Positions 23,820 to 35,814 of a stretch of 64,000 nt of DNA are shown in pieces. Positions within the stretch are counted from its first letter, which is position 1. Each line of letters opens with the position of its first letter. Where the stretch lies: the NCBI GenBank assembly GCA_963920525.1, contig OY986435.1, positions 225,215,293 through 225,279,292 on the forward strand, given 5' to 3'. The position numbers were made by a program, and so were the translations under genes. Origin of the DNA: Dichetophora obliterata. Its lineage: Eukaryota > Arthropoda > Insecta > Diptera > Sciomyzidae. The notes beneath the pieces are model-generated. The model saw only the letters and a program-made list of their open reading frames with translations, did not search any database and was not told the origin of the DNA.

Positions 23820-26364
23820 GGGTGTTCCAAAAATATATTTTTTTTTTATTTTGACAGATGTTTGCTTGACCTTAGTACTTCCACTTGACCTTAGAAATAT
23901 CCTCTGTGAAGCGCATCTCAATTGGTAAAGGTGTAGAGGTCGCGAATTCATTTTCTAATTTTCCCATACGATTTGTATGGGGAAAATGAGTCTTGCTGGT
24001 AAATTGAATTGAGAGCCATTATCTTTTAGCCAAATGATAAAAAAAAAGTATAGCAGTGAGCGGACTGACGACCGAAGCGAAAACCTATATATAAAATATA
24101 AATGGAAGACGTTGTCCTGCCGTCTTACTGCTATATAAGAATTTTCATGCTAATAGGGGGTTTCGGACTATGCTACATGTAGGATGGATTTGACAGGTCG
24201 GACGGACATGTAGGATGTGCGAAAGCTCATACTGCAGCCCGTCCTACATGTAGAATGAAATCAAAAAGTTTTAAAAGTTCCGCTCTGATCTTGTTCTTCT
24301 CTGTGCGTCCTTGTTTGTAGATTTCCTTGGTAATTGTTGTTGGCGCAGTTAGCCGGAAATTTTTTGTAGGTGTTGTGAATTCTAATCGTGTAGCTACAGT
24401 TGGCATATGAAATTAGAATTATTTTTGTTAAGAGCTTATAACAATTTATTAAATTTTTTATATATTACTAAAACTATTTCTTTTAAGCAAAAGTGTTACC
24501 ACATCAAAAATACATATAATTAAAGTTATTTATTTAAATAATTGCATTATTGATTAATATAAAAATTAAAGCTTATTTATATCAATTTATATCATAACAC
24601 TAACACAATATACATGTTCACCATTCTATACTCCGTTGTGTATTAAATATAGAATATTCTAAAATTAAGAAATATCTATAGCTTATAAATTATATATAAT
24701 CCATATAAGGAATTAAAGCTAAACAGTTTTAAAAAATAGAATGCTTAGGATAAGCAGACTTTAGTTATTCAATTACTACTGAAAATATTAATTATTTCGC
24801 AGGTTTAATACGTAATTGTTATTATATAAATATACATAAATATTCTTTAAATTTCCTCAATGAGCTAAATTGTATATATTTATACATATGTTTAACTTGT
24901 TTTCTAAATTAGTTCGATGTCATATGCTGACTGTAGCTACAAATAAACATCCAAAAAAATTAAAGCTTACTGTACAACAATAACTACTTAGCAAATTAAC
25001 AACAACAACGCAAAGAGAATTACAAGATCCCAGCGGTTGCGCAGCGTTAGAGGGGATGAACCGAATTGTAGCAAAAAAGACAAATGTATTTCAACACACA
25101 CAAATTTTATTCAACTTGATATTTTCTATCCTACCACGACTGATTAACATACAGCCATAGTTCACAACTCTGAATATAAAATGCCGCAGTGGTGAAAATA
25201 AAAATCCACTGATAAATACAACAAGTGTGAAAATTTTCAAACTTTGTTTGACGATATGTAATAAAATAAGAGCATGCATGTAATTATTTGAATGTTCAAC
25301 ATATGCCTTTATCACAACTTAAAGATTAAAATGTTAAAACACTCAATCCATACATTATTTTTCTTGTTTGCAAACGAAGTTCCAGCAGAAAAAAGAAGAA
25401 AAAGAAGAAGATGGATCCATTTTTAAATCTCACCATGAATAGCAGCTATTTGAGTAAAAGCAAATTTTTCAAAAATGTTGACAAATACAACAACTGAAGA
25501 AATTGCCAAACTTTAAAGGCATATATATATAAATATAAACCGAATAAATAATAAGATTTGGTTGCAAACATCTTATTGCAACCTAATTTAAGTATGTATG
25601 TACTAACAAACAGATTATATGCATTAATTTCATGAGTTGCCAAGTGATTTCTTTGTGAGCTTGCGGCCGAATGACGAATTCCTTGGAAAAATACGATGAT
25701 GCAAACGAATGATTTACCCTCTACCAAAATCGTTCAACGCGCCTAAAGAAGTTTTCACTTCAAAAAGAACTTATTCCTTCAAATTTTGTCTGTTATGACA
25801 TATCCAAATTTAATTTTCATAGGATTATTATTTGGTGGTTGCTCAAAACGATTAAAAAATAAAAACATAAACACAAAAAACATACTTGTTGTAAGTTTTA
25901 ATCCAAAAACATATAACAACCCTATGAATTTTTTCTTCATTGTGCAATCCAACTATCATTTCCTTAATTTAAGATCAATAATGAAAATTAAGTACTTTAA
26001 GAGATGTTGATTTTTAATGAAATAATTTTTAGAAAAAGTATTCATTTATATAGGTAGCTCTAAGAAGTGAGCCACAGACCACCAATTAATAATCAGATGA
26101 AAATGAAATTTGGAAACGTCATAACAGTCAAAATTTGAGGAAACACGTTTTTTTTAGCAATTTTGCTTAAAAGATAATGGCTCTTAATTCAATTTACCAG
26201 AAAAACTGATTTTTCTACATACAAATCGTATGGGAAAATTAGAAAATGAATTAGCAAGCTCTAAACCCTTACCAATTGAGATGCGCTTCACAGAAGGTGT
26301 TTCTAAGGTCAAATGGAAGTGGAAAACCCCCGGACATCAAACACGATTTTTTTTTGGGACACCC
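23820..26364. mobile_element. TA-flanked element with 215-bp inverted ends (non-autonomous)
   Basis: It is bounded by TA (23818-23819 and 26365-26366). The ends read GGGTGTTCCAAAAA and TTTTTTGGGACACCC. The inverted arms run to about 24035 and from about 26150, sharing GCGCATCTCAATTGGTAA and CCCATACGATTTGTATG. No transposase is present. The ends resemble those of the mariner-like element at 11144 (GGGTGTCCC), so mobilisation by a Tc1/mariner enzyme is plausible. The interior contains one arm of the long-range inverted repeat. Confidence 0.75.
24095..25765. repeat. Long-range inverted repeat, left arm
   Basis: From ATGGAAGACGTTGTCCTGCC onward this segment matches the reverse complement of 59185-64000, with most of the length difference due to insertions in the right arm. 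Landmarks include three ACATGTAGG-type palindromes at 24173-24253, TGTAGCTACAG at 24391, its inverted partner CTGTAGCTAC at about 24932, and AACGCGCCTAAAGAAG at 25738. Similarity ends at 25765/59185. No convincing coding frame is conserved. Confidence 0.8.
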
Positions 26365-26569
26365 TAATATACATATTATTATATATCCACCTCTCCATAC
26401 AAACTTTTGCACTGTGCGCCGCTCAAAATCATGAATAATGTTGTAAGAAAACGTGCGACGTGGTATTATAAGTGTTAAGTGGTTGGCATACTCATGCATA
26501 CATATACACAATTTATAAAAAAAGACATATATGGCCAAAACCGGATTTATTGACACCTTGATCGTCAAA

Positions 26570-27493
26570 GTACTTTCGATAGCTGAGTCGGCTCAACCAT
26601 CAGTTGTAAAGCCATGAGGTAGTGGGATCGATTCCCACAATGAGCGGAACAAATGATTTTTTTCTAAGACTCTGCGTAGATCGAAATTTTGAATCTTATA
26701 CAAAAAAGTATTCTACGAGTAATAGATTTATTTAAAGTAAATCTGAGATTTTACCTCTTTGCATTTATGCCCTTTCTTTATTAAAAAGATTTGTAGACAA
26801 ATTAGAATTTCATGACAATGTTCTTATTTCTGACATTTTTAACAATCAAAAATCCTTTAACTGGCTTGATGTCCGATACCTGTCTCCAATCGGTATAATA
26901 AATACTGCAATTAATACTGAAATTGATTTCTCGGCACCTTTACTGCCTGATTTTTATTTACAAATTTCCCCTGACACGCACAGAGGCTAGTCTTAAGATA
27001 GTATTTTAACGATATACTTACTCTAAATTTGTTTTTACTTGTAAAAATGTATTATATTGTTCAGTATTTAAATTTTGCATATTTGTCAATCTAAATATGA
27101 TTAATAGTTCGTTTTTATGTTATAATACTTTTTTATGTTATAAACGAAATATTAATTAATTTTTGCTAAATTAAAAAATTACAATATATGTTACATGTTT
27201 TATATTATTGTATATAGTGTATATAGTAGTTCTAAGTTTTTAGTTTTAAGTTGTATATTTTACTGAGGACATTATCCTCTTGCAATGCCTCTGTGTCGGG
27301 AGCAAACACAAAAATTCGTCACTCTTGAATAAGATATATTCAGCAGACTTCTCACTCACAACTTTTAGCACGCAGCGTATTCGTAAAATCTTTTTGGAAT
27401 AATACTATAGTCCTAGTTGGCATGTAATAGAAAAGACGCATTTACTCCTACTGTACTATCTTTTGAAAGACTCAATAAAGTATTACTTACTTA
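26570..27493 (+). mobile_element. tRNA-headed retroelement with 13-bp target duplication
   Basis: It is flanked by CTTGATCGTCAAA at 26557-26569 and 27494-27506. The 5' end carries the tRNA-like head (A box TAGCTGAGTCGG, B box GGGATCGATTCCC) shared with 15350-15432. A forward frame from about 26746 to 26991 (SEILPLCIYALSLL... SPDTHRG-stop, about 80 codons) follows; I do not recognise it. The 3' end is a short (TTAC)n tail. The structure fits a SINE or a retroposed tRNA-chimeric transcript moved by a LINE. Confidence 0.7.
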
Positions 27494-27506
27494 CTTGATC
27501 GTCAAA

Positions 27507-28006
27507 ATTTAATTACTGGCTACAGAGTTGTTAAAATCACAACGAACTCGTTGCTTATTAATTATATTGATAACAACAAATTCCAAAACTACAACTTTGT
27601 GTGATTTATATTCCCTAAAAACAATGAATTGAGAACTGTTCGTTTTTTTCATTCGCAGCAGTTGATTACCTCTTTAACAGTAACAACAGCATATATATCA
27701 AAAATCATATATTTTCGTCCTTTATATACATAAAGAAATAAAATGAAATAACTTTTTATAAAAAATTTAAGTAAACTGTTTTTTTAATTGTTTTGGACAA
27801 TTTTTTAAAGAAATACCCTGACTTTTATACCTTCCACTCGATTTCTGTTTTTGTTAAATAAATTACTTTTTATCTGTTTTTCAAATCCCGGTACTAATTC
27901 CGGGATCCCCGGATTCTTAATTAGTAATTCCGAAATTGCTTTTGAGTACCGAAATTGAAAGCCCTAGACACTACATAATTTATATTATATTATAATACAG
28001 ACAACA
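27507..28006. other. No gene seen
   Basis: AT-rich sequence. A TCCCGGTACTAATTCCGGGA palindrome lies near 27886, similar in style to GGGACGATCCCGGGA near 55550, but neither could be tied to an element. Confidence 0.4.
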
Positions 28007-28880
28007 GTGATATGAGGCAAGAATATGAGGTGTACTTTGCAGCTGGCGCGCCGACGTCAGGTACCGCGCGAATTTATTTAATTTTTTTGCAATAGTAATA
28101 ATCATTTCTCCATCGATAAAAAAATTTTTTTTTTTTTTGTAAAATTTGACGTAGAATACGATGGTTTGTTTAAAACACGCTAAGTGGTGGGTAAGATTAG
28201 TAAAAATTTGTTTTAAAATTTAAATTACGTATAACAATATGAAATTTTTCATAAATGTTGACTTTATATGATTTAAATACAAATTCTAAATGTTTGATAG
28301 TTTAAATCATACTTTTAACAGGGCAGAAATTGTGCAATAAAATCAGCTAGTAATTTTTTTTCCTTTTCATATTGAAAAAACTTTGATGTTGTTGTTGTTT
28401 CTTTGGAAAAATTCGTTAGAGCAATTAATTGTTCTAACTTTGACCTTAAGCTCAATAAACGATTTTAAACTATCAAATAACTAGAATTTGTATTTAAAAT
28501 CAAGTATGATTAAAACTATCAAACATTTAGAATTTGCATTTAAATCATATAAAGTCAACATAATAAATATAGAGGTCATTTAGAAAAAGCTTTAATTTTT
28601 CATTAATTTTTTTTTAAACTATTTTTTTCTTAAAATTTAAAATAATTTCTTAACACAAAAAGTTGTCTCTAGCCTATACAGTACCGAAGTTATGAATTTT
28701 TGAAAATTAGTCTCCAAGGCAAAAATCAAGAAAATATCAAAATTTTCACAAAAAAAAATAATCCTCGAACACGTGTCTCTTTTTTTTTTTATATAGAACC
28801 CGTAAAAAAAAATTTCATGCATATCAAAAATGGGTCGGTCATTTTTTGTTCACATCTCTACGGTTTGTAAAAGAATGACC
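28007..28880 (+). repeat. Harbinger 3' flank, direct-repeat copy 2
   Basis: It matches 23285-23817, beginning in the codons for DMRQEYEVYF and ending at AATGACCCATAT. It contains an extra 350-bp insertion at 28257-28606. The sequence differs at many positions, so it is not a recent local duplication. Confidence 0.8.
28257..28606. repeat. Dispersed foldback repeat, copy 1 (insertion)
   Basis: It is inserted in the Harbinger flank between TTTTTCATAAAT and TTTTTCATTAAT, a likely 12-bp target duplication. Its body begins GTTGACTTTATATGATTT and ends AAATCATATAAAGTCAAC near 28559, giving inverted ends of nearly 60 bp. Related sequence occurs at 43117-43310 and 47240-47610. Confidence 0.65.
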
Positions 28881-29571
28881 CATATGTGTCGTGAGAATTC
28901 CGCGAAAGTTTAAAGAACGTCAAAGTGAACACAAATATGCATGAAGAGCGGCCAGTCTATCGTTTTATATAAAAGAGCCTACACAATTACAAAAATAACT
29001 TAAAAACGGGCAAAAACCAGTGAAATAAGTTTATATGACTGAATTCAGAATTGTTTCAAGATATATTAATATATATTTAAAAGACCACTTAGGTTAGCTT
29101 TAGAAGTTCCAGACTACAGAAATATGAATTAATTTGCATATATTTTAGTTTTAATGTTAGTTAAGAAACAACACTCTTTTTTCATTTCTTTCACAGTTTA
29201 TGTTTTTACTATCACAATTATTAAATATATTTTTAATTTTTTTTTAATTGGTTTAGAAATACGAAAAAATTACTTTTTATTTTCAAGCACCTAACTACCT
29301 TTCACGCATTCAAATGTTAAAAAAATCAAAGTAGAGTCTTTGACAAACTAAGGTTGCATAAGAAAATATCAAAACAGAACACGTTCCTGTTTTAATCAGA
29401 GCCATATTCATTGCAAAAGAGAAGATAAAATAGTAGTTTTTGAAACTTCACAACCATATTTGAGAATTGTATGAACACTGCTATAGAAAAGCACCTAGCT
29501 GTGCTTTCGTCGCTAGTAGGCCCATATCTCGGCTTTGATTTAATGCATATAGCAAAATGCAAGACATATTT
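28881..29571. other. No gene seen
   Basis: Unique-looking AT-rich sequence without supported frames or element ends. Confidence 0.45.
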
Positions 29572-32110
29572 TTTTTTATTTTTTTTTTATTATGGTGTAC
29601 ATTAAGACTAAGTCTTTTATAGTACTACATTAAACATGAACATTGAGTTTATAAAAAGTAACTTAAAACTAACATTACATTAGAAATATTTCAATTAACA
29701 ATAAAGTTTCAAAGGAAATGCAAAAATATAAAAAATTCAATATGAAACATTAAAAATTAAACAAATATTTGATTACAATAAAGGGTCTTATTGACTTTCA
29801 AGTAATACACACGGCAATTAAAAATAAGTAAATTATAAAGAGGAAGATAGCTAAGATTAAAGCATAGATGAGATTAGAAAAATAGCATAAAATAGAATTA
29901 TAGGTTTATTAACTTAAAGTTTTTTGATAATTAAAAATGGCATGTTTAAAGCTGGTTCGAGAGATTATTTGTTTAAGAGAGTTAGGTAGTGCATTCCAAG
30001 TTCTAATGGTGCTGATGAAGAAGAATCTGCTACTATTTAGGTGGTTATGTCTAGGAACAATTAGGTTAGTGGACCGCTCAGACTGAAAAATTGGAGTTTT
30101 AAAAAAAGATATTCTGGATAGATATAAGGCGTTTTTCTTTATTACATCCGAGCTGAGCATGAGTTGTCAAAAACAGATCAGCGTTTATTTTTTACCTCAG
30201 ACTTAGCTGTGTTCAATATATGCGTTTCTTTTCATGGTCTGGTCATGGTCTGAGTTTTAGTCAGATGCTGTCGACGAGCTCAGAATTTTTTTTACTGAGC
30301 ACTAAGCAATCGGCTGCCAACGCATACATAAAAAAAAAAATAAGCAAAAAATGGCTGGCACTAGTTTAGAATGTACTATTTTTTATTAAATTTAGCTATT
30401 TATCTAAAAAATTATATATCTTGACATTTAAGTGGACGAAAGATGCAAATGTTCCCAAAGTATTTCATTACCAAATCAGACCAATTTTTGTTTGATCTGA
30501 TGTTGTCAGCTCAGGTTATGGTCGGTTTGATCAGATCTGCTCAGATCTGTGGTCTGATGTGGAAAAAGAAAAACGCCTATAGTGTTTCGAATGCTCAAAT
30601 ATTTAAATAAGCCACAGCCAAGAATGTTTTTACTTCTTAAAGAAATGTGATCCTATCGGTTGACTCCATATACATACCTAGCCGCGTTATTAAATGCCAC
30701 AAGAAGTTTATGCTGTGAGTTTGAATCAAGCTGACTATATACGACGTCAAAAAATGCAATATGGGGCATTATTAATTGTACCACTAGTCTGCGACGAGTT
30801 TCAAGAGGTGTGAAGTTTGAAGAAGTGCGTAAGTAACGTAAAGTCCTATAAATTTTCCCTATAGTGTTGTTTATGTGGTCTATGCAAGTAAGGTTAGAGT
30901 TAATTATGAATCCTCGATTTTTTGCTTTAAACACAAATTCAAGTTGCTGTGCTCCAATAAACAGGGGAGGGATATCAATGAAGCATGAGTTACTCCTAGC
31001 AATAGGAAGTACTTTAGATTTTAAGGGATTAATAAGAAGCAAGTTTTTATTAGCCCAATTATTCAGCGAGGTCAAGTCATAGTTCAGTCTATGCGTCAAG
31101 TCTTCTAAGAGCCCGGTAGGTTGCGATAGATAGAGTTGAATGTCGTCTGCGTAGGCGTGAACAGATGCGAATTTACAAACTGAAAAAATATCATTAATAA
31201 ATATAGTGAAGAGGAGTGGACCCAGGATAGACCCTTGAGGAACTCCAGTATGAACTGCTCTAAGAGACGAATAAACATTTCCTACTTTAACCCGTTGCAT
31301 CCTATCTTCCAAATAGTTAGATATTAGATTTACAGAACTAGAACTAAACTTAAAGAATTTTCTTAGCTTCTCACAAATAAGTGAATGATTGACTGAATCA
31401 AACGCTTTAGAGAAGTCGATCAGGCACAGTAGAGTGAGATAGTTTTGATCATAATTAATTCTGATGTCATCAAAAATTTTAACTGCAGCAGTAGCACAAC
31501 TGTGTCCAGTTCTAAAACCAGACTGCAGCGGTGATAGTAGCTTATTTGATTTTAGGTATTCAGAAACTTGGTTAGCCATAATACGTTCAAAGACTTTTCC
31601 AAGAGCTGGCAGTATACTTATAGGTCTGTAGTCATTTGGTACAGATGCAGAAGAAGATTTAGCTACAGGTAAAACCGTGGCAGCCTTCCATAAATCAGGA
31701 AATTGGGAGCATGTTAAGCAATGGTTAATGATATGAGTAAGAGGCGATATTATAAAAGGCAATACTAATTTTATAAATTTTATGGGCATTCCATCAATAC
31801 CTACAGCATTTGAGTTGATATTCATTATGTATTTAGTAACGTAATCCTCACTTACAGAAATAAATTCAAAGCCAGAAAACTGAGAGTTACTAATCAATAC
31901 TGGCAACTCTACACTGTTAACACTGCTTGCTGAGACAGGGTTTCCGCTTGCTAAGAAAATTTTGCTCTTAAACTCAGCTTAAATTCTTTACTCACTACCA
32001 ATTGTGTATTTTTTTTTGCCTCGTACTTGCCAAGTCTTAATTGCAAGTCGTTAGCTGATGAGCAGTAGGCATTTGAAAAATCTAATCCAACAGTGCAGGT
32101 AAGACAAATC
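29572..32110 (-). pseudogene. CR1-like non-LTR retrotransposon ORF2, 5'-truncated
   Basis: The minus strand encodes a LINE reverse transcriptase. A 417-codon frame (30653-31906) has all core motifs: NDYRPISILPALGKVFER, QSGFRTGHSC, CLIDFSKAFDSVNH (first D), TGVPQGSILGPLLF and AYADDIQLYLS (catalytic pair). The C-terminal part continues after an in-frame TAG at 30653 and resumes at 29909-30160 (NALPNSLKQI) beyond a 450-bp MITE. Upstream, about 50 codons near 31975-32110 are in a shifted frame and the endonuclease is missing, as expected for 5' truncation. The 3' tail ends near 29572 in an A-rich run. This branch (CR1/Daphne/Kiri) is not resolved. Confidence 0.88.
30127..30578. mobile_element. 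452-bp MITE inserted in the CR1-like LINE
   Basis: The inverted ends are AGGCGTTTTTCTTT and AAAGAAAAACGCCT, flanked by ATA on both sides. Deleting the element and one ATA joins the LINE coding sequence. The interior is rich in TCAGATCTG and GGTCTG words. No coding capacity. The superfamily is uncertain. Confidence 0.7.
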
Positions 32111-34895
32111 GAACCTTAAATTTTCTGTATAAGATAGTGAATTAAAGCATTCACTCTTAAGCTTACTTTTTGAAATCTTCATTACTTGCTTATAAATGAA
32201 AAGGTGCAGATTATACTTAAAAAAGCCAAAGTTAATACTTCAAATAAAATTACAAAAAGTTTTTGTCAAAATTAAAGAAAGAGTTTGAAAAAAGGCCATA
32301 GATCACAAGTGCGTATGAGCAACATTTAATTCTTATTAACTTTAAATTAAGCATTTGCAAAATATATAGGTGCCTTAGCCCTTTTGAAAAGTTAGTCATC
32401 AGGAATGACTTTTTTGGGAGCATTAAACAATGAACTTAAAAGCATCAAACTGTACTTTTTTCACTGTACCAATTCAATTCAAAGCGCCTAATCATTCATA
32501 TTTGTTAATGTTTTTATCTTCTTTCTAGAAAGCAGAAATCATTGTTTTGTACAAAAATACTGAGTACAAAAAAATTTCAACTTCATTATAACTAATACCA
32601 AAACCTTAGCTGAACTTAGAAATAAATTGTTAGCAGTAGACAACGATTTAGACTATGTTTATTAAATCATGTGGCTTACATTTAAATGGAAAACAAGAAT
32701 TTAAATTGGCTGGAATAATTTATATTATAATTTCATTTTCAATAACTTATAAACTAGCTACAACATTATATTACAAATAATTCAAAAACTAAGAAGAGTT
32801 TATATGTTTGCCCTAAAGAAAATTAACATTTCCCCACAAAACCGGATGTCATCTTGAGCAGGATGCACTACGATGTATGAATGCTAAATAAAGCTTTTGT
32901 GTACATGTTCACATTATAAACTTGCCTTTGTGGCATTTATTAATTCAATTTAGTTGAATTGTATATCAATTTATATCGATAAAATTCAATATTTACGAAA
33001 CATTGAAGATTGTGTTCGAGCTTAATGAAAAATAAAAAACAACACCTACAACTACAACCAAAATACTTGCAACAGTATTTGCAACAATTTATTTATAAAT
33101 TGCATTTTGATCAGTTTGCTCGTATTCAAGAACACGAACACGAAATTCAATTTTCACAACATATTTTAATATATTGTTATGTGTGCAAGTGGGAGTGAAT
33201 GTTTGTTTGTATATTTGTGCAATCTATCTGAAAATGAGTGGCAAAATCCTTTTACTTGCCAGCTGCTGCTGCTTCTTCCTGCTGCTGCTGTTTATGTTGA
33301 TGCAGCCAACAACTACGAAGTGGCAAAGTTTGCAATAGTTTCAAAAGATGAAGCTTTGTTCAAAGTTGTTGTTTTTGTGGCCGGGACGGAAGCAATAACT
33401 TTGATTTGTTTAAGTAAAAGTTTGCTTATTGTTTGGCTGTTTTGGCCAAGAGAGATTAAAAGCTATGTTGACGATATCAAAAGTACTTGCAACTGCAATA
33501 TTTGACATTTGAATGACTATTCTTGCTGTTTTGCTTGACAAAGTTTTTGAATAATTTATAGTGGTTGGGTTTCAAACAGCAGAAACATTGTGTCGTTGTG
33601 TTAACTTCATGGAACATTTGCTTCCTTGCAATCATTTTCCGGCAGCTCAAAATCTAATTTATATCTTATCAGCTACACTGTAATATTCTTTTTGAACTTG
33701 GTCCTTATTTTACTTTTATAATCTCTTACGCAAATAATTTGTAAGCTTTCATAGCTCCTCACTAAGCACGTGCATTGAGACTTAGTACAAGCAGCAAATA
33801 TTTTTCGTTAGGATTTGTCAAAATAAACAAAAAATTCATTGTTGAATGCTGAGCACTATTAATATGCATTCTTTGCGCACCAGCAGAACAATCTGCCAGC
33901 TTAGCGTGCCACCATACTAGCGCACTTGAATAAAATCAGTTCTGCAGTCAAGCGAATTTGCAAAAGTAATGTTTCTAAGAAAATCAGACAGCTAAAGATG
34001 TTGTTTGTTCTGTGTTGCTTCAGAAAACTTACAGAAGCAGAAAATGCAAACATTTCTTTGTTAAACTGTCATTGGAATGCGGGCTGTTATTAAATGCGCT
34101 ATGAAAGAGGAAGTTGGAAGGAATTCGCAAAAAAATTAAGTTCAAATATTGCACATCTTTAACTGGGGAAAGCTTTAATCTATTTTGATAATGTTTGATT
34201 TATGTAACAACTGCGTTAAAATATTAAAAGCAGTAATCTTAATAAGTATTCACAGGACACCAGTGCGTATGAGCAACATTTAATTAAAAATAATTGCAAG
34301 CACCTGCGTTTTAAGTTGGTATTCATATCAAAAAGGTTTAAATTAATCACATAGTTGCAAAACCAGCCATATTTCTGACAAGCATAGTTTCAAGAGCTTA
34401 CATATTTAATTTAGCTGCAAAACCTGTCAACTATAAGATACCATTTAAAATCTCACCGTTTCATCATTTCTGTCTCGTCTTTTTTCAGTTTTTTCGTCGT
34501 TGGTTTGAACAGTGATTAAACTAGTTTATTATTACTAGTATCACCTGTGATCTAAATTTGACCTACTGTCAGTACAGCATTGAATGATAATAAACACTAG
34601 CGTAGCGTATGTTTAAGTACTGCAGCGAAGATTTGATAGAACTTACTCTAACACCCCATTTATTTATGTAGTTTAGAATTTTCAAATTAAGACTTTTACA
34701 TTTACATGTTGAATCTTTTTGCGAAGCAAACTGTATTTCGGTTACAAAAATGTATGTGTATGTATTGTTAAGCTGAATTTGATAGTGTAATGTGTTTCTA
34801 AACAATTATGTCAGCTAAAAGCAAAAAGGTCCCTTTAATAAAACCCCCTCTAAAGGCCGACTAAGGAGATATCGGGTTAACGTTATGTAGCATAG
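32111..34895. other. No supported gene; less repetitive stretch
   Basis: This is the longest segment without recognised transposon sequence. Open frames at 33010-33198, 33179-33505 and a 34-codon hydrophobic frame at 33235-33339 (MSGKILLLAS start) overlap one another. Glutamine/leucine runs come from CTG/CAA repeats. I could not link them to any family, so they are not called. Confidence 0.45.
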
Positions 34896-35284
34896 ATGAC
34901 AAGTAGAGTAGTTATGATGATTCTAAATCAAAAACGCGTGTATTTCCTTATGGGCCTCCAAATTCACAAAATTGTGAGGTGCAGCGCAGTCGGCGTCGTA
35001 CGTTCGGTCAAGTTGGCCGATAGTAGGGTGGCTGAAGCGTGTTGTTGTTGTTGCAAATTGGAGATAAGCATGCAAGATGTACGGTCGGAGGGATAGCTAG
35101 GGGGGGTATGATTGTTCAAGCTAGCTGAAATAGGATAGCTGAAGCGTGTTGTTGTTGTTATAAATTGGAGATAAGCATGCAAGATGGGCAGATGGACGGA
35201 TAGTTGTTGTTACTATAAATCAAAACCGCAAGTTTAAGATAAGGAAACAGAGAAGAAGTAAAATATTTTTTATTTTTCCTATGC

Positions 35285-35470
35285 TTGTTTAATATACAAT
35301 ATATGTTTATGAATTTAAGTCGCTACAAATTTCAAGTTAAAGATGATAAGTCCAAACTTCATAGTAAGCTTAATAAGCGTGCCAAAAACCGAAAGTATAA
35401 GATAAGGAGACAGTGTAGAAGTCTAATATTTTTTCTATGCTTGTTTAATATAATATGTTTATTAATTTAA
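35285..35470 (+). CDS. Candidate small basic protein in left arm (first module)
   Basis: A 61-codon frame whose middle part is strongly basic (KLNKRAKNRKYKIRRQCR). The same peptide start, MFMNLSRYKFQVKDDK, is readable in the right arm (40064-40186) and with changes in the second left module (35455-35574). In the first 30 codons the left and right copies differ at two silent and one replacement site; the ends diverge freely. A DNA-condensing core peptide would fit a virus-like element, but this is inference, and the frames may simply be shared repeat sequence. Confidence 0.25.
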   Translation: MFNIQYMFMNLSRYKFQVKDDKSKLHSKLNKRAKNRKYKIRRQCRSLIFFLCLFNIICLLI

Positions 35471-35574
35471 GTCGCTTCAAATTTCAAGTTAAAGATGATA
35501 AGCCTAAGCTTCATAGCAAACATTATAAACAAGACAAAAACTACATGGGGCAGTGTAGTTGTCAAGCATTTTAA
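35455..35574 (+). CDS. Candidate small basic protein in left arm (second module)
   Basis: A 39-codon frame beginning MFINLSRFKFQVKDDKPK, a diverged repeat of the frame at 35285-35470. It ends in CSCQAF. A 23-codon glycine-rich frame (MSWLTNVKIKYESS start) follows at 35585 and also has a counterpart in the right arm. Coding status is uncertain. Confidence 0.2.
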   Translation: MFINLSRFKFQVKDDKPKLHSKHYKQDKNYMGQCSCQAF

Positions 35575-35814
35575 TAAATTTAATATGAGTTGGTTGACTA
35601 ATGTAAAGATAAAGTATGAAAGCAGCAACGGCGGCTGCGGCGGCGGCTTGGGTTAATGATAAGTTAAGCTAGAGATTGAAAGCGTCATCGTAACCATGAC
35701 CATACTCAACTATGCTGATATAAGTAAAACAAAACGAGTTGATTTATATATGAATCATTATTGTTCTTTTATTGATTTGTTATATATAAATTGTGAAAAA
35801 AATTGATTTTGTAT

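Noticed and set aside
25091..25315. Membrane-like frame (YVEHSNNYMHALILLHIVK) present in both long-range arms, also at 62153-62383
   Set aside because: Comparing the two copies, most nucleotide differences change the residue (about eight replacement against two silent), so there is no sign of selection on a protein.
26573..26655. tRNA gene
   Set aside because: A and B boxes are present, but the sequence is a repeat with a related copy at 15350, lies inside a retroposon with target duplications, and the acceptor stem does not pair.
33235..33339. 34-codon secreted or membrane peptide (MSGKILLLAS start)
   Set aside because: The hydrophobic stretch comes from a CTG-type repeat, and two other overlapping frames are equally open.
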